In this document: one piece after another, positions 12,301 through 23,469 of the stretch
Position numbering within the stretch: position 1 is the stretch's first letter
How the letters are laid out: every line of letters starts with the position of its first letter
Source of the DNA: Anarhynchus alexandrinus
Lineage: Eukaryota > Chordata > Aves > Charadriiformes > Charadriidae
Assembly (NCBI GenBank): GCA_008711295.1
Contig: VUYV01000214.1
Coordinates: forward strand, 1,131,561-1,195,560
Direction of reading: 5' to 3'
DNA: 64,000 bases
Notes under the pieces: model-generated
What the model saw: only the letters and a program-made list of their open reading frames with translations
Told to the model about the DNA's origin: nothing
Database searches by the model: none
Translations under genes and position numbers: made by a program

Positions 12301-15300
12301 AGATGAGAATTAAGTTGGGAACATGTGTGTTTGTGCGTGTAAAGGGGGAATACTTCGTCCCCTAACCCACACTCATTCCTCAGCTGGAAAATTAACAGTT
12401 CTTGCACGCTTTAAGGTACAACAGTTTAGAGTTCACTGACAAGCTAAGCTGTCTGCGCCCTTCTTTAGCTAACAGGAACCTGCCTGTTTTGCTGAGCCTC
12501 CTTTTCCTGGTGCAGCTGCGAAGCAAGGGCGTCAGGGAGCTGGACAGCACAGACTTCAAACTGCTTCACCAGGGTGAGTTGGTGCATCCATCTTCTCCCA
12601 GGGGGCTTTGATCTGTGTTTCTTAAGTGTTCCAATAAGACGATTAGGGGCTGGCTCTTTGTCCTTTGAGAGAAGGGGTACCTTGCATTACAGTTATGGTT
12701 GTTTTGAGATACTTTCATAGCTAGAGCATTGTAAAGAGCCCTGGTTACCAGTTCAGGAATCATAGAATGTTTTAGGTTGGAAGGGACCTTAAAGATCATC
12801 TAGTTCCAACCCCCCTGCCATGGGCAGGGACACCTCCCACTAGACCATGTTGCTCAAAACCCCATCCTGCTTGGTCCTGTACAAAAAACAGGAACAAACC
12901 CCAGGTTCTCTGCCTCCTGCTTTTACAATATATTTGTTGTCTGAAACCTCACAAGGTGGCCAAAGTATTCTCCTGGCTGTGACATGATTTCAGGGTCTGT
13001 GACTGTTGTTCACTTGGCACATGACGGTATTGCTGCTGTGCTTTCTGAAACATCCTTCCCTGTCCACACTTGCTAACACACTCTTTTGGGGTTCAGGACA
13101 CAGCGGTGTCCTGTGAACCAGCCATTAGGGTGCAGCAGTCTAGTGAACCTGGGCTCTCCCTGGAGTGTGAGTCCAGAGTATAAGGGTCCCAACCAGCTGC
13201 AGGACTTGCCCACTCCACCCCAGAGATGTAGAAGATTGGGCTGTGTTTGTTTACTCACTGTACTGTGACCTACTGTCTTGTCTGGTGATTCCTTACTTGG
13301 TGTCTGGTGATCCTTACTTGGTGACTTCTCCCTTCTTACGTGGCTATTGGAGGATCATGCAGCCTGTGAAAAAAGAATAGATACCAGAGGGAACTTCAGC
13401 TGATCCATCCTCTCATCTCTTCCCTGCTCTGACAAATTGATCTCTCCAGCAGACTTTGAAGGACTGTCCCCTGTCAATTTGAAATGTTCCATGTCTTGGG
13501 GCTGCCTATATTGCCCTTGTAAAGAAGCAGTGTTTCTCAGACATTCATTAGCCAGGGGAACTGAGGTTGTGGAAGAAGCATGTCCTCTTTATATCAGCCC
13601 TTTTTAGCTGCTGTGATTTCAGAGCACAGCTCAGCTGCTCCCAGGGGTCACAAGCTCCTTCTGCTCTTGCTTTCTGCTCTGTATTTTTCAACACAACTCT
13701 TCCCCCTGCCCCAGCCACCCCCCTCATTCCCTGCTTGGCTCCCCAGGCTATGTTCTTCAGGGGTGAGTGTGCAGGGTACTCTCCTCTGATAAGGCCTACG
13801 TGAAACCAGCTCATAGATGGAAGGGGTGTGGGGAGGCGTATTGATGTGTGTTTTTTGAGAACTGCTTACTCAGACTTTATGCTTTTCAAAATATCTCCTA
13901 TGACAGTTTTGCTGAGCCCTGCCGTCCTGGATTTCCCTCCCAAACTCTTGCTAAACATTGTTCCTAAGTGTTTGGTGCTTACAACAAACATGGCGCGTTT
14001 ATTCTTAGTGTGAGCAGATTTGGTGAGAGTGGAGGAGTACAGCTCTCCATTCCCCAGTCTGGTCACTATGTGAGACAGGCACACAGCTGTTTATGGTTGA
14101 CCTAGTCTTAGGATCAAACTCACTCTGTGGAAACAGGTAACTTATAGTCTGTTGCTCTTGGATTCATTACTGCCCAATGTTATATGTGCCCATACCCTTT
14201 TCTATTCCCCCCTCCCCATTATCATCCTCCACTGCACTGTTTGGTCTAAAGCAAACACTCTAGGGCAGATACCTATTGCTTTGTCAGTACTGTGCTCTGT
14301 TTATTTTCACTTCAGGTTGTATCGCTCTTGTCTGAATTCTCTCCCCACTGACTTCTTTCTTGTGCTCGGGTGCTCTGTTATGCTGGTGTCCGTTATGCAT
14401 GTTCTTTTGTTTCCAGTCAGTAATCTCTGTGGTAAATGCAGGCTGAGGGACACTGACCTCCTGCAGCCATCCTTGAATTTTCTGTACTGCAGCCTTCATC
14501 AGACAACACCTTGTAGTCAACAGAGAGGTGAGACAAGATTGTATTGATTGCTAAGTTAATCTCAGCAAGGTTGTAGTTTGGCCATCAGGGACTGTGTTCT
14601 AACTGTCTCAGCAGGTAAGGTGGATTTTCACCCTTCTAGACACAGCATTACAGTTAACAAAGACCGTTTTGTATTTGGGATGGGGTTTTTTAGGTTGAGG
14701 GTTTTGTTTTGGTTTGGTTTGGTTTTGCTGCCTTCTGATGATTCAGGAATTGGCTGCTGAGAGACAGAACCACAGTATTTTTCTCGTTCATAAAACACAG
14801 CAGTGCCTTGTTTGAAATGTCCTGGTATTGCCATAGTTCAAAAAATTAAACAATAATAGAGAACAGCTCTAACCAACCTTCCAGCTATGTTAGCTGAAGG
14901 CTGGTCATTTTATTAGCTGGCCGAGTGGTCGCTTGTGCTGTGGGAGATGAATACCAGCGTAGCGGACAGCCTTACTCTGATGAGCTGTGGCAGCTGGGGC
15001 TGCCTCAGTGCAGCAGGGGTGTGCTCTGCACTTCTCTTCTGCTTGTCAAGCTGGTTTAACCTGTGCCATTCCATCAGCCTCTGATTATGTTTCTCCCACA
15101 CAGCCGTGGCTGTGCTGCTCTCCAGTGTGTCCTTGCTAGAGCTCCTGCAGAAGGTTTTGGAGTGCACCTGGTTGTGGTCCCCTCCCGCTGAACCTGCTTA
15201 CCTGTCATCTGAGGATGCCTTGCTGTGCTCTGGGTGGCTGTTGGTTGCATCCCTCTTACTTTATCAGCATCGCTACAATACTGAGGTTAGAACCACTCTA

Positions 15301-18300
15301 GTGTTCCAGTCCAGGTTATGGATAAGCCTTAAAAAAAAAAAAAAATTTCTTCATTAGCAGAGCAAAGTGGTTTGCTTTGTCCTGGAATCTGCTTGCCTTG
15401 GTTGCTCTTTCGTTATAGTTGACAAGTTATTCCTTGCTGCACTTCTGCAGTGGGACTAGAAGCTAGCATGTTGTTGAAGGCTGAAACCAAAATCACTAGA
15501 GAGTTAGAGAGGGGCGGAAATCCTGGGGGGAAAAGTGCATACCCAGCCCTCCTTATCCAAATCACTTTCCTCTTCAGGACAGAGCAAAATACATTTTAAG
15601 GCCTTTCTCAAAGGAAGGCTGGGAGTGGGAGACATAGCTCCCATGTTGCAAAGTGCTTTTTGGTACTAAAATGATCAATAGTGGAACAGTCACAATCCAA
15701 ACCTATTGTTGGCAAGTGAGTACTCAGTATTAGGAAGCTCATATGAATGTGGACAGCTGTCATTTTATTTGACATTTTGCAGTCTGACAAGAGAGCTAAG
15801 CTGGAGTTGTCAGCTGATAGGGGAATTACAACTTTGAGGGAAGCACTTTCTAATGACAACACAAGGGGATAACGTTTCCCTTTGAAGTATCTACCCAGGC
15901 CTCTCTCCCTCTCTTGGTATGGAGTTAAACAGCATGTCATGAGTTGTGAGCTCTGCCCAGCAGAGTGTGTTCTTTGGGAGTCAGTGCATATATTCGTGGA
16001 TGATAAAATCACAGTAAGGACATACATGTATCTGCACAAAGAGGCAAGGATTGGTTTTCTAATGCTGAGGGAAGACTTTTTCCAAAAGACCAAATCAGAC
16101 CAAGTCGGCACCTGTTACTTCACAGGTGTGCTGCCTCTGCTTAGGTCTTACAGCATGGGACTTGTATGGACTGTCAGCTGTGTGAATGCATAGCAAGACC
16201 TGTCTGTCTCTGCTCTATTAACGGCTGAGCACAATTTACCTTCTCCATTTCCAAGTCAGGGCTGGGCCTGGGCGGTCAGTGTTGTGCCAATCCCAAAAGG
16301 GATTCAGTTCTAGCGGCTAGTGTTGACTTTCATCTTGTGGTATTGACTCTCTTAGCTTGTATTGATCCTTGAAGCGCAATCATTTAGTGGCTTATAAGCC
16401 TGTTGTTTGGCTTCGTCGGTACCTTACTGGCTTGTTGTGCTGTGACCTGCAATCCAGAATCCTTCTTGCACCAGAGATGGGGAAAGAAACTTAAGATGCG
16501 GGCGGCAAATGGAAGTGTTTCATAGAATCATCGAATGGTTTAGGTTGGAAGGGACCTTGAAGATCATCGAGTTCCAACCCCCCTGCCATAGGCAGGGACA
16601 CCTCCCACTACACCAGGTTGCCCAAGGCCACGTCCAGCCTGGCCTTGAACACCTCCAGGGATGGGGCCTTAACAACTTCTCTGGGCAACCTGTTCCAGTG
16701 CCTTACCACCCTCAAAGTGAAAAATTTCTTCCTAGTGTTTAATCTAAACCTGCCCTCTTCCAGTTTAAAGCCATTCCCCCTTGTCCTATCACTACATGCC
16801 CTAGTAAAAAGTCCTTCCCCAGCTCTCCTGTAGGCCCCCTTTAGGGACTAGAAGGCCACAATAAGATCTCCCTGGAGCCTTCTCTTCTCCAGGCTGAACA
16901 GCCCCAACTCTCTCAGCCTGTCCTCATAGGAGAGATACTCCAGCCCTTGGATTATCCTCGTGGCCCTCCTCTGGACACGCTCCAACAGTTCCATATCCTT
17001 CTTATGTTGGGGACTCCAGAACTGGATGCAGGTGGGGTCTCATGAGAGTGGAGTAGAGGGGCAGAATGACCTCCTTTGACCTGCTGGCCACACTTCTGAT
17101 GCAGCCCAGGATACGGATATGGTTGTTTCAAGGATGCTTCAGCATTTCTAAGCTTCAGTGTTTCTAATCTTCTGGTGAGGGAGAATGAGAGGGGATGAGG
17201 AAGACTCACTTCTCTTGCTGCTTTCTGCTGCTCAGCATTGCTGAAGCTGCACAAAGCATCCTGGAGGCCCTTGTAGAGAGTCTTTGGCCTTTGTGGCTGT
17301 GAATGTGAGCTGATGCCAGGCTGTCTCCCTAAGCCTGCAGATTTTTAGAGGGGAACAATGGCTTCAAGAAATGTGAGTTGCTCACATTCATCTCAGGCTG
17401 GTGTTAATAGTGAGGACTTGTTGGGCCATAGCAAGCTTGTATCTTAACTGTGTTACTGCTACTGGCTTTAGCAAAACCCTGTGGATAGACATGGGTCATG
17501 GATGGTAGGCTGTTAAAGGCTTTGGCTCGTCAGTTCTTAGACAAGTAACCACTGACACCCTGTTGCAGGAGGTACTCTTAGCTCTCCTATTGAACATTTC
17601 TCTCTTCAGAAGATGATTGAAGGAATCAGCCCTGCAGTCCTTATGCCTGCCCTCCCATGCCAACTCTTTGCCTTACTGAAAAGCTTGAACCCTTCTGGGG
17701 CTCTGTGAGCCTTCATGCCATTGCTGCTGGATGGCTGCTCTGTGATGGAAACAGTGTTTTGCAGACTGCCCTCTCAAGCCCACCTTTCCTATTTCCCTTA
17801 GTTTGCAACTTCCTAACCTCCTCTGCCTCCTTCACCCATGTCATAGTTCCTAGCCCTGGGCTCTTTGCAGGCTTCCCGGCTCCAGCAGGCAGGGCCAGAT
17901 TCTTGTTGTCACTGCTGCCTTTTGGGTGCCTGGCTCCACAGTCTTGCTGACTGACTGCGTGGCTAGGGTACAGCCATGTTTGGTGATAGCTGTTCCTGCT
18001 ATTCCATGTGCTCGTCAGTCTGCCAGCCATGTGCCAGAGGGCCTGCAGGGAGCAGTGAGAGCGAGACAGGCAAATGAGTTGCACTATGGTTTGGCAGCTT
18101 TGAGGGGCTGGCAACTGGTGATGGGTGAAACTTGAGAGGCCAATGATGCGACTGTCTCTTCTGAGATAGACTTCTGAAACACTGTTGCTGTTCCCTTGTT
18201 TTTCAATGGTCATCATGGGTAGTATCTAAGGACTGAAAGTATGTGAGGGAGCTTTTTACCTGGTCCAAACCAACACCATTTATTCTCTTATATTTAATTC

Positions 18301-21300
18301 TCCTCTAGGTTCACCAGACACTTTCTTTAGACCTAACAGAAGTCCTGAATGCAGTCATCTTCAGGAAGAAGAAGCCAATCCTTCTGTTAGGTATTTTGGA
18401 TCTGCTACAGGGGTTTGACTGGAAGCGGCTGCTAGTACCATGTTACAGGCAACAAGGAAGAACTGGGGATGGGAAGGTGCAGGTGCTGGTGCTGGTGGGA
18501 ATCTGGAAAGTTTGGTCCATTTGGCTTTGGGAGTACGTAACTGGTGGTAAGAAAGGGAAAAAGGGAACTGTCTGGAGTTCTGCTGTGTTTGCACAAATCT
18601 TCTTTGGAGGTTGGTAGTGACATCTGAACTGAGCAAGAGCTGGGATAGTGTCTCACAGGGAGGAGATGAACATGGGAACTCATGTTACCATTCCTGCCTG
18701 CAGCTGTCAGCAGCTGCTGGGCAACTCTGGTGGGCCCTTATGTTCAAATTTTCTCCTCACTTCTCCCATGCTATTGCACAGGCACCAACACACAGGGCAG
18801 GGGAGAGGAAAACACTGACACACACTAATAAGCAGGTCCCTGTCTAGTAAGCATCATGCAGTTCCTGAGAGCTGTCCTGCGACAGAACTTCTCCTCCTCT
18901 CTGCTGGTGATCGTTGGCCAAAACACAGCTGAAGGTGCGACACAACCACAGCCATCACCACTGCCGGACGCTGCCTTGCACCCCTTTGCCATGTGGCAGG
19001 TCTTCTCACTTGTTGTCAGTCTGCAGAACCTTTTGGTGCACGTCCAGTTGCAGGTATATAAAATACGACTTTTGGAACAACACTAGTGTTGGGCTTCAAG
19101 TAGGTACACTAACCTGAGGAGAAACCACCCTGTTGCAGAACTTCAGGGGCTGCTTTTTTTTATATATATCTTCTGCCTGCATTTTCCACCCATTGCAGAC
19201 ATGTGATGAGGAGGAGGGAAAATGCTCTTGCTGCAGCATGGCGCAGTGAGAAAGAAGGTAAATCAAGCTATGCGGCACTCCCTGCTGCTGAACTGGATAG
19301 CTGAAATTCTGTGTACTAACGACAATCTCTGTTTTCCCATCTCCTGCTCTGCGGGGGCGCCACACCCATAGGGACAGAGGTGGGAAAAGTCCCTTTCCCA
19401 CACCCCTGGCAATGTGCTTTGGGGGGTAGTACCTCAGTGTACATTTGACTTGCTCAAATGATATTGGGCTCCAGGGGATAGTACATTGGTTTACATTTAA
19501 CTCTCTTGAGTGATGCTGGGTTCCCATCTTTATTCTTTGGAGGCTGCTACTTAATTTTTTTTTAGTCTCAGAATGAGTAGTTGTGCCTTTGTTTGGCTCC
19601 TTGACGTGACAGATAATTTGCAGCACGTTGCATCCTGTGAAGGAGATGAAAGTTGTTATTTTCCTGTGCTGTGTGCTCTTCAGATCCTGCCACTTTATGA
19701 ATTTTCCTCTTGCAATAGATGTTGACTTTTTTTTTTTCTTCTTCTTCTTTTCTCCCTCTTGGTATTCCAGAAAGACTTTCTGCTCTCTCAAGCCGTGGTT
19801 GCCTGCCTGGAAACCTTAGTGGAATACCTGTATGTGAAGAACCAGGATGTTGGTAAAGTCTTCCTGCCCTTTCTTCTCCTGGGTTTCCCTCCTGCAGTGA
19901 TTCTGAGCTCTTTGATCTCCATCCAGTAGCGCCCTGGAGCAGATGCTTAATGAGTTTATGCCCAATGAGGAAAATTATTTGTGTGCCTAAAGTTAATCAT
20001 ATGCTTTGTGGGATGAAATCACAGTGCCTGGCTTCCCTGCAGGCATGAGCCCTCACTTTGGCTCTGGACAGCAAAATGCTTTCCAGAAGGAAAAAAGCCA
20101 TTCACCACCCCCTGATATGGTAAGAGTGAAAGGTTTAGGAATGGAAGGAGTATAGGAATAGTCTTTCACTTCCAGGCAAATTGTAGCAAACCTTTAGACC
20201 ATAAATACAGGGGAGGGAGGATCTGAATGTGGTATGTCTTCCACACGGGCAGTGTTGGTCACAGTTTGGCCCTGAGAGAAAGGAAGGGAGAACAGTGTAC
20301 TAGGCAGCCCTAGGGAATAGAATTTGGAAATTCTAGATTTCTAGGGGTGAATGCAGACCTTGGTTTCCGGAGTCCACGTCAGACCTAATGTGTACCATGC
20401 TAGCAATATAACATAATATGGCAGCATTGTGCAGCCGGAGGGAAGAATAGAGCCTTCTGTTTATTGTCAGCCTCCTGCCACAAAGTCCAGTTGCTGCCTC
20501 TGATCTTAAAACAGAGAGAAAGTTCGCTGTACCCTGACCTGTTCAATTCAGTCATTTAAACACTAAGAGAGAAGGGGTTGGAGTGAATGAACACCAGACA
20601 AAAGGGACACTGGTGGGAGAGAGGAAGTGGTTGAATGAAGATGTAATACTGCAGATGAATGACAGCCAGTAGCTGAAGGGAGGCTATTAAAAGGCTGGGT
20701 TTAAAAAAAAAAAAAAAGGTGGCATGCTATGGGGAGGTTCCGCTGATTTGGGATTATGCTAATGAAATGCTGCTTCAGCAACAGCTGAACCTGTCACTTT
20801 GGCTGCCTAAATTCTTGCTGTGGTGCAGAAGTTCACACCACCGATAACAGGAGTCTCCTTATTCCAAGCAGAATGAGAATCATGTCTGTGTTTGATTGAA
20901 AGATGCAAGAACACTGCAGAGTGTGGCCTGACTCTGCCTGTAGGTGTTGCCTCGTTTGAGGCTTTCTAAAACCCTCTCTCGGTCCAGAGATTTTTCCAGA
21001 TGTGTAGAGCAGGCTCCGTGCACAGTGCTGGTACCTTCTCATTTCCACCAGCTAAAAGATAACCCCAAACATTTTACATGATTTTTTAGTGTTGTTTTCC
21101 CATAGAAAATATTCTTGTAGTGGCAATAGGAAGGTTACTTGACTGCCAGTGGAAAAGGGACCTTTCTGAAACTCTGGTGAGTTGCCATGGTGTAACAAGT
21201 TGTATCAGCTGACCTGTTGCAATTGTCCATCCCATGCATTAAATACATCCTAACCTGCAATAAATACAAGGTAATAACACTTAACTTTAGCATTCAGTGA

Positions 21301-23469
21301 GAGACTTTTCGCTGTCACAGCCAGTGTCCTTGAGCCTTACCTCCGTTTATCATATATACCCCTTATTAAGAACATTTTCTCTACTGATTGTTTGCATTAC
21401 TGTCATCAGCCTGTCTGGTCCCCATAGTATGCTCTCTGATGCAGATCCAGGCTTGATTTGTGCAGCAGGTCTTTCTTCATTCCCCAAAGAGTATTCTGCA
21501 GCTATATAAAACCTGTGGTCAGGAAACTTGTCCTCGTATTGAAACCAGAGGGTATTATTTTTAAAACCCTGGGCTAAAGATATCCCCTTACTATTTTATG
21601 ACATGCACCCCAGGAGAAGGTTTCTCTTCCTGTACCAGCACAAAGATGGACAAAATGTATTTTCTCCTTTGAAAAGCTATTAAGGTTTTGTCCTCATGAC
21701 TAAACTCTTGCCCAAAGAGTGACAGATTAAAAAGCAAGTAAGAACAGAGCAAAACATCCCCTTGGTGTTTCACAGCGTGGGGTCTAGAAGAGAAAACTTG
21801 GGGTCAGTATTGAAGACTGTCCTTATCCGGGGCCAGCCTGTCACTTGGCCGATTTTAAAGCTGTCTTTGATTGACTTCTCCTTCTCTCCCAGCTCTACAT
21901 GTTGCTTCGCAGCCCTGGCACCGATTCCTGCTCTTCACACTGCTCAGTGGGGGCCAGAAGTCCTTTCTGCAGCCAGCGGTTCTCAGGCTGATGACTTTGG
22001 TGAGCAAGGGAAGGGCAGGGTGTTCTCGATGTTTTTTCCAGTATGTTGGTACAGTGCATGTGGATTGGTTATTGGAACTTACCCCCTACGCACACGCAAT
22101 CTCAGATACTGCTGTGGCTTTGTCTGTCACTATATTCGTGCCCTATAATAATGATACTTTCAAATGAACTTCCCTTCCACACCCTGCAGAAACTGACTGC
22201 TGTTAGTGAGCACGTCCTGTTCTTCTGGTGTTTGTAGCATTTATTTATATCATCTTGGACCCCTAGGGATGAGAGGGGAAACCTACAGAGAACGTGCAAC
22301 TGCTGTTTCCAGTCAGGGAGCATGCTGTGGCTCTCTGGAGAGCAGAGCTTTGCTTGGCATCACAGCTTGTCTCTTGTCTCCTCGTCTTTGACCTTACAGA
22401 CCTGACTTTTCAGGGCAGGGAGTTCCCGCAATCTACTACCCTGCTGTACCTGGGAGCTGCGAGCAAGAACGGAAATGTGGTCCACAGAAATACTCATGAT
22501 AAAGCCCTCATGACAGTAGCTGAGAGGGCGGTTATTAATGTGAACCTTACCCCTCCAAATACATGTTGGTCTGTGAATCTTTGTTATTCTTATTTCACTT
22601 TCTAAAGGTTACTTGGTTCATTTAATTTCCTTCCTGACCTAAACCAAAATAAGTCTGGTTATAAATCAGAGCACTGTCAAAATGGGTATTTGCACTGGTT
22701 GTATTAGAAGTGATATAAAAATCAGGCCTGTGGTTAAGGTGCTGCGGCATTCCGTTACATAGAAGAGGTCTTTCCAGGAGATGAGTCACTGTTGGAATCT
22801 GTGGGTCTCTCACTGTTTAATGCCTCTATTTTTTCCTTTGTTCAAGTTTCTGAGATATCAGAGCAGCAATATTATTTCTCAAAAAGAAATTAGCCAGATT
22901 CTCCAGGAGGCAGCAGAAGCCAACTTAGCAGAGCTGCCTGAGGCCACATCTCGTGCTCTTCACGTCTTCCTTTGTCAGGTAAGAGAGCGGTGACTGCCTT
23001 GGAAAATTAAAAGGGAATCCCTGGGGAATTGCTTTAGCCTTTGATGGGGAGCCATAAACTTCCTTTGAGGAGGTTATAGTAAGATGAAGAAGAATCCTGC
23101 AGCTGCTAGCTTGGCCTACTGCCTTGAGGGACGTACAGTGAAATTGGAAAGAGAGTGATACCAGCAGCTGCCTAAACTGTGTCGTCATATTGTGCGGCCC
23201 CTTGATTCCCCCCAGAGCAAAGTTTGAAGGTCTCATTGCTCTGTGTGGAGATGAGGCGGGGGAAGGTATGAAGGAACAAGCCAAACAGTTTCCTGTTGGT
23301 CTGGAAGTCATTCTTGCTTCTGACTGCTCAGATTCAGAGCAGTCATTGCCAGGTGGAGCCAGTGCAGTCGAGGACCATTCAGACCTTGCTGGAGCGCCTC
23401 CTGGGACAGAGGAGCACTTGTGTGAAACATCAGGACATTGTGTATCCTTTGCTGGGCAGATGCCTTTGA
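196..23469 (+). CDS. MEI1: MEI1 (meiotic double-strand break formation protein 1), 3' part, 17 exons
   Basis: MEI1 is needed for SPO11-dependent double-strand breaks in meiosis, with REC114, TOPOVIBL and IHO1. Seen here: exons 196-314, 1355-1496, 2905-3016, 3661-3721, 4944-5041, 5824-5998, 6828-7098, 10173-10338, 12469-12573, 14417-14527, 15104-15285, 18309-18390, 18848-19053, 19771-19852, 21893-21999, 22847-22978 and 23332-23469. All junction phases agree; they sum to 2289 nt, i.e. 762 codons plus TGA. The product is leucine-rich and looks all-helical, with no transmembrane segment, as expected for this ARM/HEAT-like protein. Mammalian MEI1 is about 1270 residues, so roughly 500 N-terminal residues lie outside the window. 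The name rests on position (immediately before CCDC134 and SREBF2, same strand, as in human 22q13.2), architecture and length; I could not align it to a reference. Intron 5 is GC-AG. Confidence 0.85.
315..2904 (+). other. MEI1 introns before exon 3
   Basis: Introns 315-1354 and 1497-2904. I see no further exon, RNA gene or recognisable repeat; short open frames here lack splice support. Confidence 0.6.
1355..1496 (+). CDS. MEI1: MEI1 exon (in-window exon 2)
   Basis: Starts after TATTTGTAG; the first G completes the split Arg codon and the exon reads [14 protein letters not shown]. Donor ATG|GTAGGG, phase 0. An upstream AG at 1307 is also in frame but would break the phase with the previous exon. 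Confidence 0.8.
2905..3016 (+). CDS. MEI1: MEI1 exon (in-window exon 3)
   Basis: Acceptor TTCTTTCCACAG, donor CTGG|GTATGG. Reads [18 protein letters not shown] and onward; helical, leaves in phase 1. Confidence 0.82.
3661..3721 (+). CDS. MEI1: MEI1 exon (in-window exon 4)
   Basis: Acceptor TTTTCTGTCTAG, donor CAAAG|GTATTG. A 61-nt exon reading [19 protein letters not shown]; enters with phase 1, leaves with two bases. Confidence 0.8.
4944..5041 (+). CDS. MEI1: MEI1 exon (in-window exon 5), GC donor
   Basis: Acceptor CTCTTCCTCACAG. Reads [16 protein letters not shown] and onward, ending TSSQE. The donor is GAAG|GCAAGT, a typical GC-AG donor with otherwise perfect consensus. The one-base overhang is completed by the AG that opens the exon at 5824, giving Glu. 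Confidence 0.8.
5824..5998 (+). CDS. MEI1: MEI1 exon (in-window exon 6)
   Basis: Acceptor TTTTATTTCCAG, donor GACAG|GTGAGC. Reads [16 protein letters not shown] and on to [10 protein letters not shown]; the phase confirms the GC donor of the previous exon. Confidence 0.82.
6828..7098 (+). CDS. MEI1: MEI1 exon (in-window exon 7)
   Basis: The longest MEI1 exon here. The acceptor shows CAGAG; only cutting after the second AG keeps phase, giving GDR then [16 protein letters not shown]. Donor CTG|GTATGT, phase 0. Confidence 0.8.
7099..10172 (+). other. MEI1 intron, 3.1 kb
   Basis: No exon, repeat family or RNA gene recognised. A short stretch after 7401 looks like an acceptor with an open frame but ends in TGA with no donor. 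Confidence 0.55.
10173..10338 (+). CDS. MEI1: MEI1 exon (in-window exon 8)
   Basis: Acceptor CTTCGCTTGCAG, donor CAAG|GTGACT. Reads [16 protein letters not shown] and on to [11 protein letters not shown]. It follows a 3.1 kb intron. Confidence 0.85.
12469..12573 (+). CDS. MEI1: MEI1 exon (in-window exon 9)
   Basis: Acceptor TTCTTTAG, donor CCAGG|GTGAGT. Reads [16 protein letters not shown] and on to DFKLLHQ. A second AG at 12475 would give an early stop. Confidence 0.82.
12758..12878 (-). mobile_element. CR1 LINE, short 3'-end fragment
   Basis: CATAGAATG followed by TTTAGGTTGGAAGGGACC and the CAACCCCCCTGCCATGGGCAGGGACACC block is the 3' end of an avian CR1 read in reverse. Only about 120 bp remain, so it is a 5'-truncated non-coding copy. 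The inner boundary is approximate. Confidence 0.85.
13279..13321. repeat. 22-bp tandem duplication
   Basis: TGTCTGGTGATTCCTTACTTGG is present twice in a row, with one T missing in the second copy. Recent slippage inside a MEI1 intron. Confidence 0.8.
14417..14527 (+). CDS. MEI1: MEI1 exon (in-window exon 10)
   Basis: Acceptor TTTGTTTCCAG, donor AGAG|GTGAGA. Reads [16 protein letters not shown] and on to TPCSQQR; phase 1 on both sides, so it is a symmetric exon that could be skipped without a frameshift. Confidence 0.8.
15104..15285 (+). CDS. MEI1: MEI1 exon (in-window exon 11)
   Basis: Acceptor TTCTCCCACACAG, donor CTGAG|GTTAGA. Reads [16 protein letters not shown] and on to [11 protein letters not shown]; leaves in phase 0. 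Confidence 0.83.
15286..18308 (+). other. MEI1 intron, 3.0 kb
   Basis: Contains a poly-A run near 15332, a CR1 fragment at 16521-17117, and two splice-flanked open segments (17236-17298 and 17582-17704) described under findings. Confidence 0.55.
16521..17117 (-). mobile_element. CR1 LINE, 3' fragment (~600 bp)
   Basis: Begins with CATAGAATCATCGAATGG (reverse of the CR1 3' end) and continues through blocks encoding the C-terminal end of CR1 ORF2 on the minus strand (LLQPGE- and RLFTRA-like stretches, degraded). It ends abruptly after GCAGCCCAGGATACGG. The frame is broken, so it is inactive. Confidence 0.9.
18309..18390 (+). CDS. MEI1: MEI1 exon (in-window exon 12)
   Basis: Acceptor TTCTCCTCTAG, donor GTTAG|GTATTT. 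Reads [16 protein letters not shown] then [10 protein letters not shown]. Confidence 0.82.
18848..19053 (+). CDS. MEI1: MEI1 exon (in-window exon 13)
   Basis: Acceptor CCCTGTCTAG; of the nearby AGs this one keeps phase. Reads [16 protein letters not shown] and on to NLLVHVQLQ, donor CAG|GTATAT, phase 0. Confidence 0.82.
19427..19530. repeat. Two-copy ~52-bp tandem repeat
   Basis: TAGTACCTCAGTGTACATTT and TAGTACATTGGTTTACATTT begin 52 bp apart and both run on to a GATATTGGGCTCC / GATGCTGGGTTCC segment. Diverged; intronic in MEI1. Confidence 0.6.
19771..19852 (+). CDS. MEI1: MEI1 exon (in-window exon 14)
   Basis: Strong T-rich tract then TATTCCAG; donor GTTG|GTAAAG. Reads [16 protein letters not shown] and on to VKNQDV. 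Confidence 0.83.
19854..21892 (+). other. MEI1 intron, 2.0 kb
   Basis: Contains a 15-base A run near 20702; no other element recognised. The shorter introns 18391-18847, 19054-19770, 22000-22846 and 22979-23331 likewise show nothing beyond the tandem repeat at 19427. Confidence 0.5.
21893..21999 (+). CDS. MEI1: MEI1 exon (in-window exon 15)
   Basis: Acceptor CCTTCTCTCCCAG, donor TTG|GTGAGC. Reads [16 protein letters not shown] and on to VLRLMTL. Confidence 0.83.
22847..22978 (+). CDS. MEI1: MEI1 exon (in-window exon 16)
   Basis: Acceptor CCTTTGTTCAAG, donor CAG|GTAAGA. Exactly 44 codons, phase 0-0, reading [16 protein letters not shown] and on to LHVFLCQ. Confidence 0.83.
23332..23469 (+). 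CDS. MEI1: MEI1 terminal coding exon
   Basis: Acceptor TTCTGACTGCTCAG. Reads [16 protein letters not shown] and on to YPLLGRCL, then TGA at 23467-23469 followed closely by an in-register TAG. The exact C-terminus is less certain than the internal exons. Confidence 0.75.
   Translation: MQSSHCQVEPVQSRTIQTLLERLLGQRSTCVKHQDIVYPLLGRCL

Larger units (their letters stand above)
10339..15103 (+). other. MEI1 introns between exons 8 and 11
   Basis: Introns 10339-12468, 12574-14416 and 14528-15103. They hold a short CR1 end at 12758, a 22-bp tandem duplication at 13279 and a GGTTT-rich run near 14703. Nothing else recognised. Confidence 0.55.

Noticed and set aside
13567..13803. Open frame between MEI1 exons at 12573 and 14417
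   Set aside because: No acceptor and donor pair that preserves phase; the flanking exons fit each other directly.
19096..19791. 231-codon minus-strand open frame in a MEI1 intron
   Set aside because: Contains a lysine run made from a poly-T tract and runs into the acceptor of the next MEI1 exon; no motif.
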